Of a DNA stretch of 7,648 bases, positions 1 through 5,251 are shown piece after piece. Made by a program: the position numbers and the translations under genes. The DNA comes from Halanaerobiales bacterium (GTDB taxonomy: Bacteria > Bacillota_F > Halanaerobiia > DY22613): the NCBI GenBank assembly GCA_023128035.1, contig JAGMES010000188.1, positions 1 to 7,648 on the forward strand, read 5' to 3'. The notes beneath the pieces were generated by a model that had not been told where the DNA came from, did not search any database, and worked only from the letters and a program-made list of their open reading frames with translations. How positions within the stretch are numbered: the stretch's first letter is position 1; each line of letters opens with the position of its first letter.

Positions 1-7
1 GAAATTA

Positions 8-718
8 TTATTTGTACATCCCTAAATTATATATATCATCATTGTTCAGAGAAATTTCTTTGCAGTAAGTTAATAATTCTAAAGCTTTTTTGAATTCATT
101 AAGTTTACAAAGAGTGTTAGCCATCTCATGATATGTATTACTAATAGAGCTTTTATTATTGGTGAGTTTTAGAGCTTGTTCGAAATAATCTAAAGATTTA
201 TAAAAATTTCCTAATTCATTATAACAAATACCCAGATTTCTAAGAATTTTATGTTGTACCTGGGTTTCATTAGTTAAATCTATAGCTTTTGTAAAGTTCT
301 CAATTGTGTTTTTTAAAAATTTAGAATCTATATATTGACCAAGTCGAAGATGAATTACACCTTGTGTAACAAATTTTTTCCTTTGAGCCAAAGTTGAACT
401 GAAGTTGTCTAATAGTTTTACACTTTTTAATGCTGCATCAAAATTACCAATTAAATAAAAACAAATACTTTTCAGAGTGATTATTCGTATAAGTTGATCA
501 TTTTGAGTTATAGCTTCGAGAATTTCTAAATGTCTTATTGTGTCCTGAAATTTCTTTTGTTTATAGTAAGAATTAGCTATCTTTTTACGAATGTTTACTT
601 GATAATTAGAGTTAATATCAAGATAATTCAAAGCTTTAAGGTAATATTCTAAAGCTTCTGAATATTTATTTTTAGAGTACTTTTTATCCCCTATATTAAT
701 CATATCTGTAAAATTCAC
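8..718 (-). CDS. TPR-repeat protein, candidate peptide-signal receptor
   Basis: A soluble protein of about 236 residues made almost wholly of helical tetratricopeptide repeats. About six units are visible, each with the usual Gly/Ala/Tyr spacing, for example KYSEALEYYLKALNYL near the N-terminus, then NFDAALKSV, GNFYKSLDYFEQALKL and NEFKKALELL. It ends in two tandem TAA codons at the window edge. The frame stays open to a GTG at 727, but that codon lies inside the ribosome binding site (AGAGAGGTGA), so the GTG at 718, about 6 bases after the site, is preferred; ATG at 703 is possible. It is the last gene of a three-gene operon, 24 bases after a small exported-peptide gene. TPR domains of Rap, NprR, PlcR and Rgg bind short imported peptides. 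This one lacks an HTH domain and is shorter than a Rap protein (about 370 residues). A receptor role is inferred from context; a general scaffold TPR protein is the alternative. Confidence 0.8.
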   Translation of the reverse strand: MNFTDMINIGDKKYSKNKYSEALEYYLKALNYLDINSNYQVNIRKKIANSYYKQKKFQDTIRHLEILEAITQNDQLIRIITLKSICFYLIGNFDAALKSVKLLDNFSSTLAQRKKFVTQGVIHLRLGQYIDSKFLKNTIENFTKAIDLTNETQVQHKILRNLGICYNELGNFYKSLDYFEQALKLTNNKSSISNTYHEMANTLCKLNEFKKALELLTYCKEISLNNDDIYNLGMYK

Positions 719-742
719 TCTGTTCACCTCTCTCAGTATCCA

Positions 743-916
743 TTACTCTGGTAAGTCATCATCGTGACCTGGAGAATTAGCTAGAATTGGATCAGAAATA
801 CTAATTGTAGTATCTGTAACACTTTCATTTGAAGCAGTAACTTTAACACTATATGAAAAACCTAATACTATTAAACAAAGTAATGAAATTGATAATATTT
901 TCTTAACATAATTCAA
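743..916 (-). CDS. Small exported peptide, candidate Phr/PapR-like signal precursor
   Basis: A 57-residue peptide starting at TTG (916-914), with GAAAGGAGGGAATAA just upstream as a strong ribosome binding site. The frame extends to an ATG at 940, but that start would place the site inside the gene. The N-terminus is MNYVKK, then a hydrophobic core (ILSISLLCLIVLGF), then a polar tail with a possible signal peptidase site after VKVTA. The C-terminus is acidic and ends in SPGHDDDLPE. A short positive N-terminus, a hydrophobic segment and a variable polar C-terminus are the layout of Phr, PapR and NprX pro-peptides, whose C-terminal 5 to 10 residues become the signal after export and proteolysis. 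The start lies one base after the upstream HTH stop, and the ribosome binding site is made from that gene's last codons (Arg-Arg-Glu-stop), so translation is probably coupled. I do not recognise the peptide; the signal role is inferred. A small toxin or membrane peptide is less likely. Confidence 0.72.
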   Translation of the reverse strand: MNYVKKILSISLLCLIVLGFSYSVKVTASNESVTDTTISISDPILANSPGHDDDLPE

Positions 917-917
917 A

Positions 918-1253
918 TTATTCCCTCCTTTCTGCAACAAAAACTTTGATAATATTTAAAATAATCTCTAAGTCCTTTTCAGAGACATAATTAAGTTGTT
1001 CGACAATAGTTTCTATTTTATTTCTTATATTTTCGTCATTTATACCATTTTCTTTAAAACCTTCAATTAGCCAATTTAAATCAACATTATATAATTTGGC
1101 TAATTCACTGATAAGCTCTAAAGACGGTTTTTTTCTTTGACCACGTTCAATTTTTGATAGATATGATTGAGAAATACCAGTGAGGTTTTCGACTTGCACA
1201 AGTGTTAATTCTTTTTGTTTTCTAGCCTGTTTTAATCTTTCTCCTAGAGTCAT
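918..1253 (-). CDS. XRE/SinR-like HTH transcriptional regulator
   Basis: A DNA-binding protein of 111 residues with a typical HTH_3 (XRE, Cro/C1-type) domain at residues 3-62. LTLVQVENLTGISQSYLSKIERGQ holds helices 2 and 3, and NVDLNWLIEG closes the domain. The C-terminal 45 residues are helical (NKIETIVEQLNYVSEKDLEIIL) and probably form a dimerisation hairpin, as in SinR/ImmR-like regulators. The frame begins at a GTG at 1265, but that codon overlaps the ribosome binding site GAAAGGTGG, so ATG at 1253 is chosen. It is first in the operon with the peptide and TPR genes. RRNPP regulators such as NprR and PlcR fuse this type of HTH to a TPR domain; here they are separate proteins. It probably binds the divergent region next door and represses its own operon; this is inferred from position and from repeats there. 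Confidence 0.88.
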   Translation of the reverse strand: MTLGERLKQARKQKELTLVQVENLTGISQSYLSKIERGQRKKPSLELISELAKLYNVDLNWLIEGFKENGINDENIRNKIETIVEQLNYVSEKDLEIILNIIKVFVAERRE

Positions 1254-1348
1254 TTTTTTAGCCACCTTTCAAAAGTCCAATTAGAACCTATCTAAATATT
1301 CTTTTTGATTAAGTATTTGTCCTGCATTGCTAAAGAACTATATTTATT

Positions 1349-1376
1349 ATTATGCGTAAAAGGGCAAATAGGACAA
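1349..1376 (-). promoter_or_regulatory. Putative sigma-A promoter of the HTH-peptide-TPR operon
   Basis: Read on the minus strand, a -35-like TTGTCC (1376-1371), a 16-base spacer and a -10-like CATAAT (1354-1349) precede the HTH start by about 90 bases. The -35 overlaps AGGACAAA (1370-1377), which is repeated in inverted orientation as TTTGTCCT at 1316-1323. Confidence 0.45.
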
Positions 1377-1384
1377 AAATTTAC

Positions 1385-1413
1385 TTGCAATATTCCTTGT
1401 AGGACTATATAAT
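1385..1413 (+). promoter_or_regulatory. Sigma-A promoter for the 69-aa HTH gene
   Basis: TTGCAA at 1385-1390, a 17-base spacer and a perfect TATAAT at 1408-1413. Transcription would start near 1420, leaving a leader of about 75 bases before the ATG at 1497. Its -35 lies only 8 bases from the proposed minus-strand -35, so the promoters are back to back. Confidence 0.68.
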
Positions 1414-1451
1414 ATAGTTGTGAGGCAATTTTATAAATACATAGAACTATA

Positions 1452-1466
1452 TCCTTTTATAAAGGA
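1452..1466. promoter_or_regulatory. Short dyad in the 5' leader
   Basis: TCCTTT and AAAGGA form a 6-bp inverted repeat around a 3-base centre, about 30 bases before the ATG at 1497. It could be an operator half-pair for an XRE dimer or a small leader hairpin. It also touches the third AGRACTATAT copy. Confidence 0.35.
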
Positions 1467-1496
1467 CAGAAAACTTTTGATCAAAGGGGGATTACA

Positions 1497-1706
1497 ATGC
1501 AATTGAATTTAGAAAAAGTAAGAGGACTTTTGACTGGTAAAGGGTGGAGTGAAGTAATGTTTGCTCGTAAGTTAGGTTTGGATTATTCGTATGTTTATCG
1601 GGTGATGCGAGATCAACGTGGAGTTGGTAAAAAATTTTTGAGTGGTTTAATTAAACTTTGTGAAAAAGAAAGATTAAATTTTAGAGATTATATTTTTGTT
1701 GATTAA
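1497..1706 (+). CDS. Small HTH (XRE-type) DNA-binding protein
   Basis: A 69-residue protein that is essentially one helix-turn-helix domain. LTGKGWSEVMFARKLGLD supplies helices 1-2, YSYVYRVMRDQRGVGKKF the recognition helix and turn, and FLSGLIKLCEKERLNF the last helix. ATG at 1497 follows CAAAGGGGGATTAC, a good ribosome binding site. It has no oligomerisation or sensor domain, as in small phage or ICE Cro-like regulators. It is transcribed divergently from the SinR-like gene, from a consensus promoter overlapped by AGRACTATAT repeats, so the two may form a Cro/CI-like mutual control pair. That pairing is inferred from layout; targets are unknown. Confidence 0.8.
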   Translation: MQLNLEKVRGLLTGKGWSEVMFARKLGLDYSYVYRVMRDQRGVGKKFLSGLIKLCEKERLNFRDYIFVD

Positions 1707-1733
1707 TATTCAATAAAGAGGAAGGTGAAAAAG

Positions 1734-2012
1734 ATGAACTATCATGTGCTTTTGAAAGATGGAACAGTCAAAAGTTTTAAAAACATTTGTCATGTTAATG
1801 TTGAAGAAGATATGGAAGTAGTGCTTACAACGGATTCAGGGGATATATTAGCGTTTTCTGAAAATGAAATAATAATACATGGAGATGATGAAAAAATTAA
1901 AGCCGTAATTGAGTTATTCAAGGTAATAGATAGATTTATTAGTATAAGAGTTAAAGCCCAAACTCAGAAAGGACTATTGATTGGTTATATAACTGGATAT
2001 TTAAACTTATAA
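1734..2012 (+). CDS. Hypothetical protein, 92 aa
   Basis: I do not recognise this protein. The N-terminal half alternates short hydrophobic and polar stretches (YHVLLKDGTVKSF, MEVVLTTDSGDILAFSENEIIIHG) and is probably beta-rich. The second half has a helix (KIKAVIELFKVIDRFISIRV) and a hydrophobic end, GLLIGYITGYLNL. The frame opens at a GTG at 1725, but that codon is inside the ribosome binding site GAGGAAGGTG, so ATG at 1734 is preferred. It lies 27 bases after the 69-aa HTH gene and almost certainly shares its transcript. A partner or anti-regulator of that HTH protein is possible; nothing in the sequence proves it. There is no signal peptide and no clear full membrane helix. Confidence 0.65.
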   Translation: MNYHVLLKDGTVKSFKNICHVNVEEDMEVVLTTDSGDILAFSENEIIIHGDDEKIKAVIELFKVIDRFISIRVKAQTQKGLLIGYITGYLNL

Positions 2013-2132
2013 GTCATATTTAGTTTTAAAAGTTTTTAGCATTATGTAAAAAATATACATTAAAAATTTAGATAAGAATATATATTTGGTTTTTATTAAA
2101 TTGATTTATGAACATTATTTTTCTTTTAGACT

Positions 2133-2162
2133 ATTCTTTTTGTTCTCAAAAAGAATTTTTTT
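2133..2162 (+). terminator. A/T-rich hairpin with T-tract, probable terminator
   Basis: ATTCTTTTTG (2133-2142) and CAAAAAGAAT (2147-2156) form a perfect 10-bp stem around a 4-base loop, followed by a run of T. It would end the 69-aa/92-aa transcript. The stem has only two G-C pairs, so it may be weak. A poor promoter match (TTGTTC 2140-2145, 16 bases, TATAGT 2162-2167) for the next gene overlaps it, so the dyad could instead be an operator. Confidence 0.45.
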
Positions 2163-2212
2163 ATAGTAAAAATGATAAACGGTAATTATAAAAATTTTTT
2201 GGAGGTTAAAAA

Positions 2213-2731
2213 GTGGATTTTTATTCTATTGGTCAAAAATTACGTAAACTTCGTAAAAGAAAAAGGTTAACCCTAACTGATGTAGGAAAAGCTATTGATA
2301 AATCTATGTCACTGATTGGTTCTATTGAGCGTGCTGATCGTTGTCCTTCTCTCTCTTCTTTAATCGATTTGGCAGAGTTCTATCAAATCCCTTTGGCGTT
2401 TCTTTTTGAAGATGATCTTTATCAAAAACAACAAGAGATTGGTGAATATCTTAAAAAACTACTTATCGAAAAAGATTATACTATTGCTGATCTAGCTAAA
2501 AAAACAGAGATTAACTATTTACAATTAGTTGATTTTTTTCAAGGGAGAGGTTCTTTAACATTAGATCAGTTAAAATCTATTTCAACCACCTTAAATATTT
2601 CTATAAAAAAGATAATTCCTCATGCTACACGCTATATAAATCATATTAAACACTATTTAGAAGTTTTAGGAATAGATGAGCAAACTAATAAAAATATTAT
2701 TGAATATATCTATAGTAAGTTTGAGGAATGA
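2213..2731 (+). CDS. XRE-family regulator with two HTH domains
   Basis: A 172-residue protein starting at GTG, 7 bases after a clear GGAGG. The first HTH domain (residues about 6-65) is canonical, with LTLTDVGKAIDKSMSLIGSIER and a Pro-Ser-Leu segment before IDLAEFYQIPLAFLFEDD. A second, more divergent HTH-like unit follows (about 77-135): YTIADLAKKTEINYLQLVDFFQ, then LTLDQLKSISTTLNISIKKI. The last 35 residues are helical (RYINHIKHYLEVLGID) and end in a charged tail. There is no TPR or cupin sensor domain. It is the last regulator before the RiPP-like cassette, with its stop about 270 bases before that promoter, so it is the best local candidate to control it; this is inference from position. 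Confidence 0.86.
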   Translation: MDFYSIGQKLRKLRKRKRLTLTDVGKAIDKSMSLIGSIERADRCPSLSSLIDLAEFYQIPLAFLFEDDLYQKQQEIGEYLKKLLIEKDYTIADLAKKTEINYLQLVDFFQGRGSLTLDQLKSISTTLNISIKKIIPHATRYINHIKHYLEVLGIDEQTNKNIIEYIYSKFEE

Positions 2732-2976
2732 AGATTATTTGAATGATTGTTTTAAATCGAATATTAATTACCCATCTTTAGAATTTGCCTGACTATTGTT
2801 TGTAACTTTTAGGAATAATAAGTTTAGAAAAGAGAAGGAAAATTAAATTTAACGATAAAATGGTTTATGTTAGACTAATCATTTACTAATTAAAAATCTA
2901 CTTTAATTCATAGAGTCATAATTTTCACGTTGCCATTTATAATACCAAAACTAATTAGAATAAGCTGTGCTACTTG
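2732..2976. other. Intergenic stretch without a recognisable gene
   Basis: A 245-base AT-rich stretch after the double-HTH gene. I see no ORF above about 12 codons with a ribosome binding site on the plus strand, no convincing terminator and no RNA gene. With the following promoter region, the gap to the next start is about 345 bases, long for this dense window, so regulatory sites may lie here. Confidence 0.5.
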
Positions 2977-2986
2977 ATGATATCAT
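2977..2986. promoter_or_regulatory. Perfect 10-bp palindrome upstream of the cassette promoter
   Basis: ATGATATCAT reads the same on both strands and ends 13 bases before the -35 box at 3000. The position suits an activator or repressor site. A 10-bp palindrome can arise by chance in AT-rich DNA, so support is modest. Confidence 0.35.
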
Positions 2987-2999
2987 AAAATTCAACTTA

Positions 3000-3028
3000 T
3001 TGACTGGGTAGTAAATATAGTGTATAAT
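3000..3028 (+). promoter_or_regulatory. Near-consensus sigma-A promoter of the RiPP-like cassette
   Basis: TTGACT (3000-3005), an exact 17-base spacer and a perfect TATAAT (3023-3028). Transcription would start near 3035, about 40 bases before the precursor ATG. A promoter this strong usually needs a repressor to be regulated, which fits the dyads over the -10. Confidence 0.82.
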
Positions 3029-3039
3029 ATATTTACACT
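3011..3039. promoter_or_regulatory. Inverted repeats over the -10 box, candidate operator
   Basis: GTAAATATA (3011-3019) and TATATTTAC (3028-3036) are perfect 9-bp inverted arms around an 8-base centre that contains most of the -10 box. A second, overlapping dyad has arms AGTGTA (3019-3024) and TACACT (3034-3039). A dimeric repressor here would block RNA polymerase directly. The binding protein is unknown; the nearby XRE proteins are candidates. Confidence 0.5.
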
Positions 3040-3075
3040 TTAAATCCATTTTTTTAAAAAAGAAAGGGGGGAATT

Positions 3076-3162
3076 ATGAATTTAAAAATCTTACGTGTAA
3101 TCAAAAAAGAAGATCAACTTTTCACTAGACACGATAATAATAATAATCAAAAACCAAGATAA
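3076..3162 (+). CDS. 28-residue RiPP precursor-like peptide
   Basis: A short gene with a very strong ribosome binding site (AAAGGGGGG) 5 bases before its ATG, just after the best promoter in the window. The peptide begins MNLKILRVIKKEDQLF and ends TRHDNNNNQKPR. The first half is basic and amphipathic, with a Leu/Ile/Val pattern suited to binding an RRE domain. The second half is polar, with four consecutive Asn codons (AAT). It has no Cys, Ser, Trp, Tyr or Gly, which rules out thioether, lanthionine, azole-from-Cys and Lys-Trp products; likely modified residues are Asn, Gln, Arg, Pro, His or Phe. Next come a terminator and a B12 radical SAM enzyme with an RRE-like domain, which supports the precursor role. 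I do not recognise the family. The alternative is a regulatory leader peptide, because the hairpin starts two bases after its stop. Confidence 0.68.
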   Translation: MNLKILRVIKKEDQLFTRHDNNNNQKPR

Positions 3163-3164
3163 TA

Positions 3165-3192
3165 AAAACCCCCATTACAAGATGGGGGTTTT
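3165..3192 (+). terminator. Strong intrinsic terminator between peptide and enzymes
   Basis: AAAACCCCCAT (3165-3175) pairs perfectly with ATGGGGGTTTT (3182-3192) around a 6-base loop, giving an 11-bp stem with five G-C pairs and a short T run. No separate promoter is evident before the enzyme gene at 3211, so some read-through must supply the downstream genes. This would keep the peptide transcript in excess. Confidence 0.87.
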
Positions 3193-3210
3193 AGAATTGG
3201 GGATGAAGAA

Positions 3211-5238
3211 ATGAAAAACTTATTACTATTTCCACCAGCATGGATACCTACACAACCATATTTGAGTTTGCCTTCATTAACTGCATATTTGAGAGAAAAG
3301 AAGATTACTGTTGTTCAAAAAGATTTAAATTTAGAGTTTTATTATTGGTTAAGTAAGGCAGATATCATTTCAGAACTTTATGAAAAGCTAAAAAATAAAT
3401 CTGTTACTGATAAGGAAGAATATGAAATTCTTCAAATGTTAAAAGATGTTTTAATAACTAACAGTGAGTATTGGATAAAAAATTTAAGAAGTAAAGAAAA
3501 ATTTTTCTCTGAGAAACCATATGAATATGGATTATCTTTAGATATACCTAAGTATCTTTTAAAATTAATTTCATTGGTATATTCACCACAAGAAATAACC
3601 TTTGGAAACTATGATCAAGGAAAAAAAATAAATAACGCAAAGGAACTTTTTAAAGTAGTAGATTTTTATCAGAACAATTTATTTTATGATTTTTATTCTG
3701 AAATCCTCTATAATGAACAATTATTTTCAGATATTAATTTAGTAGGGATTTCTATTATTGGTCAAGAACAACTGGTTCCTGGTCTTATTTTAGCAAAAAT
3801 GGTTAAAGAAAAATTTAATCATATATCAGTTTGTGTAGGTGGACCAATTATTACTCGTCTGAAAGATGCACTTATCAAAAATAAAGAGTTTTTTAAAATT
3901 ATTGATTATGCAATTTTATTTGAAGGTGAATATCCATTGTATTCTTTATGTAAAGCATTGGAATCTAAATCTAAGTTGGACATTGTTCCTAATTTAATAT
4001 ATTATTCTGATGATGAAGTTCACTATACTTTTACTCAATCAGGTTTAAATATTGATGAAATTCCAACTCCAGATTTTGAAGGGCTTCCATTGGAAAAGTA
4101 TTTTTCACCTGAGATTTCTTTACCTTTATTGACAAGTAGGGGATGTTATTGGAATCAATGCGCGTTTTGTGATCATTCCTACATTTACAATTCTAATTTC
4201 AGATTTCGAAAAATTGAAGATATCTTACAAGATATCAGGGTTCTTAATGAGAAATATAGTGTTAAATTTTTTAGCTTTGTTGATGAGTGTATACCACCTA
4301 AAATTTTTAAAAATTTAAGTGATCAGCTAGATATATTACCTTTTACAATTTTCTGGAGTTGTGATTTACGTTTTGAACATTCTTTTATGGATGAAGAATT
4401 ATTTACAAAGGCGTATAAATCTGGGTTGAGAGTTATTTTTTTCGGACTAGAATCTGGTTGTCAACGAGTACTAAATCTTATGAACAAAGGTACCAAAATA
4501 GAGGATATTCAAAAAATCTTATCTCTCAGTGCAAAGACTGGTATATGGAATCATTTATTTGGAATTTTTGGGTTTCCTACAGAAACACAAAAGGAATTTG
4601 AAATTACGAAGAGATTTTTGGAAAAAAATGCTGACTTTTTTCATTCTGTAGGGTTAGCACGATTTAGCCTTAATAGATTTTCTTCAATTAGCTTAAATCC
4701 TAAGTTATATAACATATCCAGACTTAAATTGCATGGTGATATAAGATTAGATTTAGATTATGAATGTAATTCAGGAATCTGTAAAGAAGAAATTGATCAA
4801 ATAGATCAATACAATGAAAAACATGGATATTCAGTTACTTCATACTATGATGACTTTTTGAGATTATTTCATAGAGATTTATGGTATATCTATCTAAGTA
4901 AATATTCAACTTCTGAGATAAAGGGTTTTAGTAGTGACTCGCAAAAAACTGATAGACTTTTAAAAACTGATGAATTAATCAAATTAAAAGATTTCGTTTT
5001 TTTTAAATCTAGTATTGATGGTGATAAGTTGTTATTATTTGATTTGAAGTTAGGTAATTATCTAGAATTTACTATAGAAACTCAAAGAATCATAGAAGAA
5101 TTAACTCATCCTGTATCGATAGAAAATTTATCTGTAAAATTGGCTAATGAATTTGGAATCTCTCTAAATGATGCAAGAGATGAATTAGTTGGATTTATTA
5201 ATGAGCTATATTACTGTGATTTGATCAGTATTGTGTAG
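3211..5238 (+). CDS. Cobalamin-dependent radical SAM RiPP maturase with C-terminal RRE
   Basis: A 675-residue enzyme. The N-terminus (LLLFPPAWIPTQPYLSLP) and residues about 175-250 (INLVGISIIGQ, SVCVGGPI, ILFEGEYPL) match the Rossmann-like B12-binding domain of class B radical SAM proteins, with an insertion of about 120 residues between; I see no DxHxxG motif, so B12 would bind base-off. The radical SAM core follows, with its cluster motif at Cys312, Cys317 and Cys320 (RGCYWNQCAFC), spaced CX4CX2C rather than the usual CX3CX2C, and FFGLESG at 410-416. Residues about 590-675 resemble PqqD: LLLFDLKLGNYLEF, then SIENLSVKLANEFGIS and VGFINELYYCDLI, an RRE that binds leader peptides. The likely reaction is radical methylation or another B12 radical reaction on the upstream peptide; the exact chemistry is unknown. 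The ribosome binding site (GGGGATGAAG) is weaker than the precursor's. Confidence 0.88.
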   Translation: MKNLLLFPPAWIPTQPYLSLPSLTAYLREKKITVVQKDLNLEFYYWLSKADIISELYEKLKNKSVTDKEEYEILQMLKDVLITNSEYWIKNLRSKEKFFSEKPYEYGLSLDIPKYLLKLISLVYSPQEITFGNYDQGKKINNAKELFKVVDFYQNNLFYDFYSEILYNEQLFSDINLVGISIIGQEQLVPGLILAKMVKEKFNHISVCVGGPIITRLKDALIKNKEFFKIIDYAILFEGEYPLYSLCKALESKSKLDIVPNLIYYSDDEVHYTFTQSGLNIDEIPTPDFEGLPLEKYFSPEISLPLLTSRGCYWNQCAFCDHSYIYNSNFRFRKIEDILQDIRVLNEKYSVKFFSFVDECIPPKIFKNLSDQLDILPFTIFWSCDLRFEHSFMDEELFTKAYKSGLRVIFFGLESGCQRVLNLMNKGTKIEDIQKILSLSAKTGIWNHLFGIFGFPTETQKEFEITKRFLEKNADFFHSVGLARFSLNRFSSISLNPKLYNISRLKLHGDIRLDLDYECNSGICKEEIDQIDQYNEKHGYSVTSYYDDFLRLFHRDLWYIYLSKYSTSEIKGFSSDSQKTDRLLKTDELIKLKDFVFFKSSIDGDKLLLFDLKLGNYLEFTIETQRIIEELTHPVSIENLSVKLANEFGISLNDARDELVGFINELYYCDLISIV

Positions 5239-5251
5239 GGGAGGAATTATA

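Larger units (their letters stand above)
1334..1452 (+). repeat. Three direct copies of AGRACTATAT in the divergent promoter region
   Basis: AGAACTATAT occurs at 1334-1343 and 1443-1452, and AGGACTATAT at 1401-1410. The first copy lies at the proposed minus-strand transcription start, the second overlaps the plus-strand -10, and the third lies in the plus-strand leader. This placement suits an operator repeated for one of the nearby XRE regulators; the binding protein is unknown. Confidence 0.5.

Noticed and set aside
1352..1402. Plus-strand 16-codon ORF in the divergent promoter region
   Set aside because: It has no ribosome binding site, starts upstream of the proposed plus-strand promoter and spans both promoters.
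2133..2167. TTGTTC/TATAGT as a firm promoter for the double-HTH gene
   Set aside because: The -35 matches poorly and lies within a perfect hairpin better read as a terminator, so it is only mentioned in that entry.
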